From assembly GCA_025463415.1 (NCBI GenBank), contig JAOBWO010000267.1, positions 1 through 38,945 of the forward strand: a stretch of DNA of 38,945 nt, in the 5' to 3' direction. How positions within the stretch are numbered: the stretch's first letter is position 1; each line of letters starts with the position of its first letter. The DNA comes from Acidimicrobiales bacterium. GTDB taxonomy: Bacteria > Actinomycetota > Acidimicrobiia > Acidimicrobiales > Ilumatobacteraceae. The notes below the pieces were generated by a model. The model was not told the DNA's origin. It saw nothing but the letters and a program-made list of their open reading frames with translations, and did no database searches. The translations under genes and the position numbers were made by a program. This document shows positions 16,003 to 22,538 of this stretch, piece after piece.

Positions 16003-17010
16003 ATGCGCCGTGCAGCCCGCGCCGCTGGTTTCGCCGGCGCCGTGGTGGTGCTCGGCGGCGCTGCTGTCGCCGCGCTCGCGGCACCCTCCCTCACCGCCAT
16101 CTCCACGGCTGCGATGGTGAGCGCACAGGCCCAGCGGGTCACCCCGCCGACGTCGTCGGGTACGTCACCCACGCTCGGGGGCTGCGCGATGTACCCGCCG
16201 GACAACCCGTGGAACATGCGCGTCGACTCGCTGCCGTTGCGGGCGGGCTCCGCCCAGACCATCGCGAAGATCCTGTCGATCGGCAACACCACGCTCCACC
16301 CGGACTTCGGAGAGAACCCGGACTACGGCATTCCGTACGTCGTGGTCCCCGCGACCCAGCCACCGGTGCCGATCGTCTTCCGCGGCAACGGCGCCGACGA
16401 GAGCGATCCTGGCCCGTACCCCGTCCCGCCCGACGCTCCCGTCGAAGGTGGCGGCATCGGCGATGCACACGTGCTCGTCCTCCAGCAGGGCAGCTGTCGG
16501 CTGTACGAGCTCGACGAAGCCGTGCGCCAGGGCGCGGGCTGGCTCGCCAGCTGGGGAGCCGAGTTCGATCTGACCTCCAACGCGCTCCGTCCGCTGGGCT
16601 GGACCAGTGCCGACGCTGCGGGGCTGCCGATCCTGCTCGGACTCGTGCGCTACGACGAGGTCGCGGCCGGTCACATCGACCACGCGATCCGCGTCACGTT
16701 CTCCCAGACGCAACGCGCGTACATCCTCCCGGCCACGCATGTCGCCTCCAGCCGCACCGATCCGACGCTGCCGCCGATGGGCCTTCGGCTGCGACTCACG
16801 GCTGGCTACGACCTCAGTGGCCTGCACGGGCAGGCACTGGTGATCGCCACGGCGATGAAGCGGTATGGGCTGATCGTGGCGGACAACGGCAGCAACTGGT
16901 ACTTCCAGGGTGCCCCCAGCACGGGTTGGAACGACGACGACCTCAACCAGCTCAAGGGCATTCCCGGATCAGCGTTCGAGGTCGTCGACACGGGTCCGAC
17001 GCGCGGCTGA
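16003..17010 (+). CDS. Conserved secreted protein of unknown function
   Basis: 335 residues with an N-terminal signal/anchor (about residues 8-27, Ala/Val/Gly-rich). The mature part starts with CAMYPPDNPWNMRVD and contains LHPDFG, YGIPYVVV, DESDPGPYPVP, FDLTSNALRPLGWTSADAAG, LPILLGLVRYDEVAAGHIDHAIR, and near the end YGLIVADNGSNWYFQGAP. These blocks are characteristic of a widespread exported family seen in actinobacteria and other soil bacteria, without an established function. His, Asp and aromatic residues in these blocks could form a carbohydrate-binding or hydrolytic site, but that is a guess. It is wedged 4 bp after moaA and 64 bp before moaC, an unusual interruption of the moa genes. 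Confidence 0.72.
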   Translation: MRRAARAAGFAGAVVVLGGAAVAALAAPSLTAISTAAMVSAQAQRVTPPTSSGTSPTLGGCAMYPPDNPWNMRVDSLPLRAGSAQTIAKILSIGNTTLHPDFGENPDYGIPYVVVPATQPPVPIVFRGNGADESDPGPYPVPPDAPVEGGGIGDAHVLVLQQGSCRLYELDEAVRQGAGWLASWGAEFDLTSNALRPLGWTSADAAGLPILLGLVRYDEVAAGHIDHAIRVTFSQTQRAYILPATHVASSRTDPTLPPMGLRLRLTAGYDLSGLHGQALVIATAMKRYGLIVADNGSNWYFQGAPSTGWNDDDLNQLKGIPGSAFEVVDTGPTRG

Positions 17011-17059
17011 GACGCGTCCGTCACAGCGAGGGTGCACCAAGCGCGGCACCGGAGGTCAC

Positions 17060-17065
17060 TACGCT
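17060..17065 (+). promoter_or_regulatory. -10 box TACGCT for moaC
   Basis: TACGCT lies 9 nt before ATG 17075, slightly longer than the 6-8 nt of neighbouring genes. Confidence 0.4.
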
Positions 17066-17074
17066 GTCCGACGG

Positions 17075-17590
17075 ATGTCTGATCTCTCCTTCACCCACCT
17101 CGACCCCATGGGTCGGGCACGCATGGTCGATGTCACGCCGAAGGAGCCGACGCATCGCCGTGCGGTCGCCCGGTGCATCGTCTCCATGCAGCCCGAGACC
17201 ACCGCTGCCGTTGCGAATCGCGAGGTGAAGAAGGGCGACGTCCTCGCCGTCGCCCGTGTCGCCGGCATCCAGGCCGCGAAGCGGACCTCCGACGTGATCC
17301 CGCTGTGCCACCCGTTGCTGGTTGGTTCCGTGTCGATCAACTTCGAGATCGGCGACGACCACATCGCGATCGAAGCCCAGGTCGACACGGTGGATCGCAC
17401 CGGTGTCGAGATGGAAGCACTGCATGCGTGTTCGGTGGCCGCGCTGACGATCTACGACATGTGCAAGTCGGCCGACAAGGGCATGGTCATCGGCGAGCTG
17501 GCCTTGTGGGAGAAGACCGGTGGCCGATCAGGGGTGTACCGCAGGGGTGGCGACGTTGCTGCTACCGTGACGAATGTTGTACAATCGTAA
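17075..17590 (+). CDS. moaC: Cyclic pyranopterin monophosphate synthase MoaC
   Basis: Second enzyme of molybdenum-cofactor synthesis, rearranging 3',8-cyclo-GTP to cyclic pyranopterin monophosphate. The 171-residue protein has SFTHLDPMGRARMVDVTPKE, KRTSDVIPLCHPLL (catalytic region), GVEMEALHACSVAALTIYDMCK and ADKGMVI, all standard; the catalytic Lys and Asp lie in the KSADKG segment. The reading frame ends with TAA at 17588-17590, overlapping the ATG of a possible 34-codon ORF by one base (TAATG). Confidence 0.95.
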   Translation: MSDLSFTHLDPMGRARMVDVTPKEPTHRRAVARCIVSMQPETTAAVANREVKKGDVLAVARVAGIQAAKRTSDVIPLCHPLLVGSVSINFEIGDDHIAIEAQVDTVDRTGVEMEALHACSVAALTIYDMCKSADKGMVIGELALWEKTGGRSGVYRRGGDVAATVTNVVQS

Positions 17591-17601
17591 TGTTATTACG
17601 A
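17556..17601 (+). promoter_or_regulatory. Sigma-70-type promoter with inverted repeat upstream of the SepX/GlpR-like gene
   Basis: TTGCTG (17556-17561), an 18-bp spacer and TACAAT (17580-17585) form a good -35/-10 pair. The -10 overlaps an 8-bp palindrome TTGTACAA (17577-17584). It is followed at once by a perfect inverted repeat, TCGTAAT-GTT-ATTACGA (17585-17601), placed where the transcript would start. The segment is AT-rich compared with its surroundings. This looks like a repressor operator, although the left part is also the end of moaC coding sequence. Confidence 0.5.
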
Positions 17602-17694
17602 ACTCGTAACCACCCGATCGGGTGCGGTGACGACCTCGCAATGCCTCTTCTCATCATGACCAACACCTCTCTCACGACAAGCGGTGAACAGTGA
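17590..17694 (+). CDS. Possible 34-codon ORF linking moaC to the SepX/GlpR-like gene
   Basis: The ATG at 17590 shares its first base with the moaC stop (TAATG). The ORF's TGA (17692-17694) overlaps the GTG start of the next gene (GTGA). Overlaps at both ends are typical of translationally coupled operon genes, and the next gene has no ribosome site of its own. The peptide begins MLLRTRNHPIGCG and has a short hydrophobic PLLIM stretch; it resembles nothing I know. It could be a real small protein, a leader whose translation opens the downstream start, or chance. Internal ATGs at 17641 and 17656 are alternatives. Confidence 0.35.
   Translation: MLLRTRNHPIGCGDDLAMPLLIMTNTSLTTSGEQ
17611..17624. 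repeat. 14-bp palindrome in the moaC-SepX junction
   Basis: CACCCGATCGGGTG is its own reverse complement. It lies 10 bp after the operator-like inverted repeat and could be a second protein-binding site or an mRNA hairpin in the leader. Confidence 0.6.
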
Positions 17695-18308
17695 CCAAGA
17701 TTGTTCTTCTCGCAGTAGCAGCCGCATGGGCGGCCGTCCTGCTCCCTCCGCTCTTGCGCAACCGCAGCGAGAACCGCCCGGGAAGTTCGGTCTCCGACTT
17801 CAACCGGCAGCTGTCCAGCCTCCAGCGTTCGGTCCCCACCCGCGGCATGGCCCCGATGCGTGCAATGGGTCGCCCGCTGGCACAGTCGCCGCTCGCTCGC
17901 CCGGCCGCTGCGGGTCGTCCGGGGCAGATGCATCGCACCCTTTCGGTTGCCTCCTCACAGCATCGTGAGCAGTCGTCGGCGCCCGTGGTGCACCGCACCC
18001 ACGGCGAGCCCGGCACGTCGCGCAGCCACGACGCCACGTCCGGTCAGCACCGCCAGGCGATGGTGCACCGCACGGTGAGCAGCCGTCAGGAGATCAAGCG
18101 GCGCCGCACGAACATCGTGTTCTTCCTGCTGATGCTCACGGTCGGCTCGCTGTTCCTCGCCGCCACCACACACGCCAACGCGATGATGTACACGTTCGCT
18201 CTGTCGTTCCTGTCGCTGTGCGGGTACTGCTACAAGTTGGTTCAAGTTCGCCAGCTGGAGCAGCAGAACAGCGCCTATTCCGAGAACCAGTGGTTCCGCG
18301 CCGCCTGA
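17691..18308 (+). CDS. SepX/GlpR-like actinobacterial membrane protein (divisome candidate)
   Basis: 205 residues: an N-terminal hydrophobic helix (about 4-20), then LPPLLRNRSENRPGSSVSDF, a long basic Pro/Ser/His-rich linker (about 35-140) that is probably disordered and cytosolic, an RRRRTN-type stop and two closely spaced membrane segments (about 143-180) before a charged tail. This layout, and the WAAVLLPPLL..ENRP beginning, match actinobacterial SepX/GlpR proteins that recruit division factors. The position downstream of galU and moeA agrees: GlpR is the membrane receptor of the MoeA-like Glp. The GTG start has no Shine-Dalgarno but overlaps the stop of an upstream small ORF. The assignment rests on layout and gene order; divergence is high. 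Confidence 0.6.
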   Translation: MTKIVLLAVAAAWAAVLLPPLLRNRSENRPGSSVSDFNRQLSSLQRSVPTRGMAPMRAMGRPLAQSPLARPAAAGRPGQMHRTLSVASSQHREQSSAPVVHRTHGEPGTSRSHDATSGQHRQAMVHRTVSSRQEIKRRRTNIVFFLLMLTVGSLFLAATTHANAMMYTFALSFLSLCGYCYKLVQVRQLEQQNSAYSENQWFRAA

Positions 18309-18343
18309 TCGATTTCTCGCCCGGTATCGCCGACCCCCACCGC

Positions 18344-18349
18344 TAGGCT
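18344..18349 (+). promoter_or_regulatory. -10 box TAGGCT for the tRNA
   Basis: TAGGCT lies 16 nt before the first base of the tRNA, a suitable distance for a short 5' leader removed by RNase P. Confidence 0.4.
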
Positions 18350-18365
18350 GGCGTCCGCATTCCTC

Positions 18366-18438
18366 GGGGGTGTAGCTCAGTTGGTAGAGCGCGACTATCG
18401 CACAGTCGAGGCCAGGGGTTCGATTCCCCTCACCTCCA
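18366..18438 (+). tRNA. tRNA-Ala (anticodon CGC)
   Basis: 73-nt cloverleaf. The acceptor stem GGGGGTG pairs with CACCTCC and contains the G3:U70 pair that identifies alanine tRNAs. The D arm is GCTC-AGTTGGTA-GAGC, the anticodon stem CGACT/AGTCG encloses the loop ATCGCAC (anticodon CGC, codon GCG), the variable loop is AGGCC and the T arm is AGGGG-TTCGATT-CCCCT. The discriminator is A; the following bases are CCC, so the 3' CCA is not encoded and must be added by the nucleotidyltransferase. CGC reads a codon heavily used in GC-rich genomes. Confidence 0.95.
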
Positions 18439-18470
18439 CCCGAAGCCCACAGCACGCAGTCGCACCGATC

Positions 18471-18500
18471 AGGACCGCATCCGCCCGGCGGAGCGGTCCT
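18471..18500 (+). terminator. Hairpin downstream of tRNA-Ala
   Basis: AGGACCGC (18471-18478) pairs with GCGGTCCT (18493-18500); TCCG/CGGA pairs inside, with one bulged A. It begins 33 nt after the tRNA and probably ends its transcript. There is no strong T-tract. Confidence 0.6.
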
Positions 18501-18597
18501 GTTGCGTTCTCCGAATCGGACCCGTCGGGAGTCGATCGCAGTGCCCGATCTGTGTACGCCAACGTGTCGCTGAGGGCAGATCGGCGTACGCGGAAGC

Positions 18598-18611
18598 GTG
18601 TTGGCCAACAC
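18598..18611. repeat. 14-bp perfect palindrome
   Basis: GTGTTGGCCAACAC is its own reverse complement, in the gap between the tRNA and the M23 gene and just beyond the M23 terminator hairpin. It may add to termination or be a protein site. Confidence 0.6.
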
Positions 18612-18614
18612 ACC

Positions 18615-18639
18615 GCGTGACCGGATCGACCAGTCACGC
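18615..18639 (-). terminator. Hairpin just after the first M23 gene
   Basis: GCGTGAC (18615-18621) pairs with GTCACGC (18633-18639), with an inner GG/CC pair, 2 nt after the stop codon of the minus-strand M23 gene. No clear T-tract is seen. Confidence 0.55.
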
Positions 18640-18641
18640 AC

Positions 18642-19472
18642 TCATGTGCGGTCGAGCGTGCAGCCGGCGGGAATCGTCAGTAGGGGAACGGGATCGACCA
18701 CGCCGTGCTGGGCGCCGGCGGGGTGCACCTCGAAGTGGAGGTGGTAGTTGCCCGGGCCTGCGTCGCCGGTGTCGCCGACGTAGCCGATGATCTGGCCGCG
18801 GCTGACAGCCGAGCCGTTCCGGAGACCGGGCGCGAACCGGTCGAGGTGCGCGTACATGTAGTACGTCTTACCCGTGAGCGCGTTCAGACGCCAGGAGTTG
18901 CCGGAGAGGGTGACGGCCGTCGAGCCCGAGCCGTTGTCGACGACCTGGTTGCTGAGCGTGCCGTCGATCACCGCGTACACCGCCTGGTTGGGAGTGGCCT
19001 GGATCGTGTCCCACCGGTAGTAGCCGAGGATGTCGGTGCCTTCGTGGGTCCGTCCGCCGGAGCGTGGATCGCCGAAGTTGTTGAGCAGTTCGCACGCAGG
19101 CTTTTGCGGAACGCACGGCCCTTCGGGGATGACCTCGATCGGGAAGAACAAGCCGGTCGTCGGCAGGCTCGTGGTGCTCGTCGAGGTGGTGGTGGTGGTG
19201 CTCGTCGTGGTGGTGGTGCTCGTCGAGGCGGCGACCGTGACGGTCGTTGCGGTGGTGCTCGTCGCTGCGGCGCAGTTGCCGAGCGAGATCGGGATCGTCG
19301 TGGTGGTGGCCGACAGCCGCACTGCGGGGAGAACCGCCTGCGCGGGTCCGCCGACGACGATGAGCGAGTCGCTGCCGACATCCGCCGCTGCCGGACCGAC
19401 GAGCTCGAACGCGCCGATGCACGTGCCCACCACCAGCGCGACGACGGCGCACCTCACCTGCCCGCGGTTCAT
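18642..19472 (-). CDS. Secreted M23-family peptidase-like protein with Thr-rich linker
   Basis: 276 residues. An N-terminal signal sequence (about residues 8-33) is followed by a region rich in Thr/Ser (about 75-105), probably a wall-spanning linker. The C-terminal M23 domain has NFGDPRSGGRTHEGTD (zinc His and Asp), YMYAHLDRF and GNYHLHFEVHP (HxH), so the lysostaphin-type metal site is complete and peptidoglycan cleavage is plausible. ATG 19472 is preferred to an ATG 11 codons upstream because a TAGCGT box ends 8 nt before it. A paralogue without the Thr-rich linker is at 23314-23946. The gene is divergent from the PaiB-like gene. Confidence 0.85.
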   Translation of the reverse strand: MNRGQVRCAVVALVVGTCIGAFELVGPAAADVGSDSLIVVGGPAQAVLPAVRLSATTTTIPISLGNCAAATSTTATTVTVAASTSTTTTTSTTTTTSTSTTSLPTTGLFFPIEVIPEGPCVPQKPACELLNNFGDPRSGGRTHEGTDILGYYRWDTIQATPNQAVYAVIDGTLSNQVVDNGSGSTAVTLSGNSWRLNALTGKTYYMYAHLDRFAPGLRNGSAVSRGQIIGYVGDTGDAGPGNYHLHFEVHPAGAQHGVVDPVPLLTIPAGCTLDRT

Positions 19473-19480
19473 GTGCGGGC

Positions 19481-19486
19481 ACGCTA
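19481..19486 (-). promoter_or_regulatory. -10 box TAGCGT for the first M23 gene (leaderless pattern)
   Basis: TAGCGT on the minus strand ends 8 nt before ATG 19472 and decides the start. Confidence 0.5.
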
Positions 19487-19545
19487 CCGGCGGCATCGGG
19501 TCCACCCATCCCGCTGCCCAGCGGGCACGCCGCGCGTGCCCTGCG

Positions 19546-19551
19546 TAGCAT
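19546..19551 (+). promoter_or_regulatory. -10 box TAGCAT for the PaiB-like gene (leaderless pattern)
   Basis: TAGCAT ends 7 nt before GTG 19559. Confidence 0.5.
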
Positions 19552-19558
19552 CACGCTC

Positions 19559-20206
19559 GTGTACCTCCCACAGCACTTCGCAGTCGACGACGTCGACGTG
19601 CTGCACGACGCAATCGACGCGGCCGGTCCGGCCCATCTCGTCACCCTCAACCGCACCGCGGACGGACAACGCACCATCGAGTCCAGCGTCGTCCCGCTGC
19701 TCCTCGACCGCGCCTCGAACCGACTCGTCGGCCACCTCGCCCGAGCCAACCATCAGTGGCGCGATGTCGACGGCGAGGTGGACGCGGTGGCGATCTTCAG
19801 CGGACCGAACGCGTACGTCTCGCCGAGCTTCTATCCGTCGAAGCGCGAGACCGGCCGGGTCGTGCCGACGTGGAACTACGAGGTCGTCCACGCCGCCGGG
19901 AGGCTCGTGGTGCACGACGACGTCGACTGGGTCGTGGACCTCGTGACCCGTCTGACCGAGCGGCACGAGGCCGGACGCGAGCAGCCGTGGTCGGTCACCG
20001 ACACGCCGGAGGGCTACATCGAGAACACGGCGCGCAGCATCGTCGGGATCGAGCTGCAGATCACCCGGCTCGAGGGCAAGCACAAGCTCAGCCAGAACCG
20101 GTCCGTGGCCGATGTCGACGGCACCATCGCTGGCCTCATCGACGGCACGCCCGATGAACGTGCGGTGGCGGCAGCGATGCAGCGTGCCCGGACGTCAGCC
20201 GGCTGA
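19559..20206 (+). CDS. PaiB-family FMN-binding protein
   Basis: 215 residues with the PaiB signatures: the MYLPQHF opening, ESSVVPLLLD, GHLARANHQWR, YVSPSFYPSKRETGRVVPTWNYEVVHAAG and VGIELQITRLEGKHKLSQNR. The fold is the split-barrel flavin-binding type. Bacillus PaiB was described as a negative regulator of protease and sporulation genes; most relatives are probably flavin enzymes, so regulation is uncertain. GTG 19559 is 7 nt after a TAGCAT box. Its last 12 bases overlap the end of the convergent YdeP-type gene. Confidence 0.88.
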   Translation: MYLPQHFAVDDVDVLHDAIDAAGPAHLVTLNRTADGQRTIESSVVPLLLDRASNRLVGHLARANHQWRDVDGEVDAVAIFSGPNAYVSPSFYPSKRETGRVVPTWNYEVVHAAGRLVVHDDVDWVVDLVTRLTERHEAGREQPWSVTDTPEGYIENTARSIVGIELQITRLEGKHKLSQNRSVADVDGTIAGLIDGTPDERAVAAAMQRARTSAG

Positions 20207-22450
20207 GCGGACCAGCTGCACCGGGACCGACTTGTAGGTCGGCGTGCCGGCCTCGCCGGTGCTGTGCAGCGGCACGAGCACGTTCGTCTCGGGGAAGTAG
20301 GCGGCGCAGCAGCCCGCCGAGATCTCGTAGCTGACGACGCGGAACCGTGGCGCCGTACGGACCTCGCCGGCTGCATCGGTGGAGACGAGATCGACCGTGT
20401 CGCCATCCGACAGGCCGAGCGCGACGATGTCCTGCGAGCTGACGAACACGACACGGCGACCGCCGTGGATGCCGCGATAGCGATCGTCGAGACCATAGAT
20501 CGTGGTGTTGTACTGATCGTGGCTGCGCAACGTCTGCAGCAGCAGCGTGCCAGGCTCGGCGCTCACGAAGGTGAGCGGGTTGAGGGTGAGGTTGGCCTTG
20601 CCCGATGCCGTGTGGAACTCACGACGATCGCGTGGGGCGTGCGGCAGCGTGAACCCGCCGGGGTGCTGGATCTTGGTGTTGAAGTCGGCGAAGTCCGGCA
20701 GCACCCGACCGATCGCGTCGCGGATCGAATCGTGGTCCGCTCCCAAGCGGTCCCAATCGGCGTTGCTGGCCTCGGGTCGCAGCGTGGCCGCGGCGAGTCG
20801 GCTGACGATCTGCACCTCGCTGAGCAGGTGCTTCGACGCAGGTTCGAGGCCACCCCTCGAGGCGTGGACGACGCCCATCGAGTCCTCGACGGTGACCATT
20901 TGCTCCGCGCCGTCGACGACGTGGCGCTCCGTACGGCCCATCGTCGGCAGGATCAGCGCTTCGTCCCCGGTGATCACGTGCGAGGCGTTGAGCTTGGTCG
21001 AGATGTGGACGGTGAGGCGGCAGGTCTCCAGCGCACGATGTGACGCCGTCGTGTCCGGTGTGGCGGACGCGAAGTTGCCACCCATTCCGATGAACACCTT
21101 GACCTTGCCGTCGATCATCCCCTGGATGGTCTCGACGGTGTCGAAGCCGTGGTGTCGTGGTGGCTCGAACGCGAACTCGTGGGCCAGCGAATCGAGGAAC
21201 GCATCACTGGGCTTCTCGTAGATCCCCATCGTGCGGTCGCCCTGCACGTTCGAGTGGCCGCGCACCGGGCAGACGCCGGCGCCGGGGCGGCCGATGTTGC
21301 CGCGCAGCAGCAAGAAGTTGACGACCTCGCGGATCGTGGCCACCGAGTTGGCGTGCTGGGTGAGGCCCATCGCCCAGCACACGATGATGCTCGTGGATGC
21401 CCGGACGCGCGCGGCGAACGCTTCGGCGACGTCGCGGTCGAAGCCCGTGGCCGCTGCGTACTCGTCCCAGTCGAACGTCGCCGCGCCGTCGGCGAAGGCG
21501 TCGAAGCCGGCCGTGAACTCGTCGATGAAGGCACGGTCGATGTCGCCCGTGGTGACGAGGAGGTGGTTGACCGCCTTGAAGAACGCGAGGTCGCCGTTGA
21601 CCCTGATCTGCAGGTAGTCGTCGGCCAACGCAGTGCCATTCCCGATGATGCCGCCGGCCTTCTGCGGGTTCTTGAACCGCAGCAGCCCGGCTTCCTGGAT
21701 GGGGTTGATCGCGACGATCGCAGCGCCGTGCCCCTTGGCCTGCTCGAGCGCGGACAGCATCCGTGGGTGGTTGGTGCCGGGGTTCTGCCCGACGACGACG
21801 ATCAGGTCCGCGCGGTCGAAGTCGCTGATGTGCACGGAGCCCTTGCCGATGCCGATCGTCTGGCTCAACGCCATCCCACTGGACTCGTGGCACATGTTCG
21901 AGCAATCGGGCAGGTTGTTCGTGCCGAACGAGCGTGCGAACAGTTGGTAGAGGAACGCAGCCTCGTTGCTCGTGCGGCCCGACGTGTAGAAGGCGGCCTC
22001 GTCGGGCGAGTCGAGCTCGCGGAGCCGGCGACCGATGAGCTCGAACGCGTCATCCCACGAGACCGGTGCGTAGTGGGTGGCTCCCGATGCCTTGTACATC
22101 GGTTCGGTGAGCCGGCCCTGCTTGCCCAGCCAGAACTCTTCGCGCTCGCGCAGCTCGGCCACCGAGTGCTCGGCGAAGAACGCGCGCGTCACCCGCTCCG
22201 TGGTGGCTTCCTCGGCAACAGCCTTGACGCCGTTCTCGCAGAACTCGGCGACGTGCGGCTTGTCGGGTTCGGGCCACGCGCACCCCGGGCAGTCGAACCC
22301 GGTGGGCTGGTTGAGGATCCGCAGCGTCGACAACGTGCGACGAAGGCCCATCTGGCCGATGCCGGACTGCATCGACTTCACGACTGCGGGCGTGCCGGCC
22401 GCCCATCGCTTCGATGCTTCGATCGTGCCGGAGAAGTCCTCGGTGGTCAC
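20195..22450 (-). CDS. FdhF/YdeP-family molybdopterin oxidoreductase
   Basis: 751-residue member of the formate-dehydrogenase-like YdeP group. The N-terminus has GFDCPGCAWPEPDKPH, typical of this group, and the molybdopterin domains follow: YTSGRTSNEAAFLYQLFARSFGTNNLPDCSNMCHESS, VVGQNPGTNHPRML, FIGMGGNFASATPD, and a C-terminal molybdopterin dinucleotide-binding part (LLQTLRSHDQYNTTIYG, LGLSDGD). Substrate and electron partner are unknown; YdeP has been linked to acid resistance in E. coli. It needs the bis-MGD cofactor, whose early steps are encoded at 13.7-17.6 kb. GTG 22450 lies 6 nt after TAAGCT. Confidence 0.88.
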   Translation of the reverse strand: MTTEDFSGTIEASKRWAAGTPAVVKSMQSGIGQMGLRRTLSTLRILNQPTGFDCPGCAWPEPDKPHVAEFCENGVKAVAEEATTERVTRAFFAEHSVAELREREEFWLGKQGRLTEPMYKASGATHYAPVSWDDAFELIGRRLRELDSPDEAAFYTSGRTSNEAAFLYQLFARSFGTNNLPDCSNMCHESSGMALSQTIGIGKGSVHISDFDRADLIVVVGQNPGTNHPRMLSALEQAKGHGAAIVAINPIQEAGLLRFKNPQKAGGIIGNGTALADDYLQIRVNGDLAFFKAVNHLLVTTGDIDRAFIDEFTAGFDAFADGAATFDWDEYAAATGFDRDVAEAFAARVRASTSIIVCWAMGLTQHANSVATIREVVNFLLLRGNIGRPGAGVCPVRGHSNVQGDRTMGIYEKPSDAFLDSLAHEFAFEPPRHHGFDTVETIQGMIDGKVKVFIGMGGNFASATPDTTASHRALETCRLTVHISTKLNASHVITGDEALILPTMGRTERHVVDGAEQMVTVEDSMGVVHASRGGLEPASKHLLSEVQIVSRLAAATLRPEASNADWDRLGADHDSIRDAIGRVLPDFADFNTKIQHPGGFTLPHAPRDRREFHTASGKANLTLNPLTFVSAEPGTLLLQTLRSHDQYNTTIYGLDDRYRGIHGGRRVVFVSSQDIVALGLSDGDTVDLVSTDAAGEVRTAPRFRVVSYEISAGCCAAYFPETNVLVPLHSTGEAGTPTYKSVPVQLVRSAG

Positions 22451-22456
22451 GCGTGC

Positions 22457-22462
22457 AGCTTA
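22457..22462 (-). promoter_or_regulatory. -10 box TAAGCT for the YdeP-type gene (leaderless pattern)
   Basis: TAAGCT on the minus strand ends 6 nt before GTG 22450. Confidence 0.45.
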
Positions 22463-22470
22463 CGGGCGGG

Positions 22471-22538
22471 CATCTCAGCTCGTCGGTCGTGGAACTCGGG
22501 CCGACGCGTCGACATCTAAGCTCGTCGGCCGTGGAGCT
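22471..22538 (+). repeat. Duplicated 26-bp promoter/start segment
   Basis: Two 26-bp direct copies (22471-22496 and 22513-22538) differ at three positions and are 42 bp apart, so both GTG codons (22489 and 22531) are in one frame. The second copy keeps TAAGCT; the first has TCAGCT, losing the key A of a -10 box. Confidence 0.8.
22517..22522 (+). promoter_or_regulatory. -10 box TAAGCT for the GNAT-like gene (leaderless pattern)
   Basis: TAAGCT ends 8 nt before GTG 22531, inside the second copy of the 26-bp duplication. Confidence 0.5.

Noticed and set aside
13053-16292. Very long open frame on the minus strand, antisense to moeA and moaA (about 1080 codons)
   Set aside because: It runs through well-conserved plus-strand genes and its translation is Arg/Asp/His-rich without domains; it is a by-product of high GC. 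Only its last 206 codons are a real gene.
18366-18438. tRNA-Ala as an integration site of a mobile element
   Set aside because: No integrase gene and no second copy of the tRNA 3' end were seen in the window.
19165-19270. Microsatellite-like GGTGGTGGT tract as a phase-variable element
   Set aside because: It encodes the Thr/Ser linker of the M23 protein through mixed trinucleotides; length changes would keep the frame and no uniform run is present.
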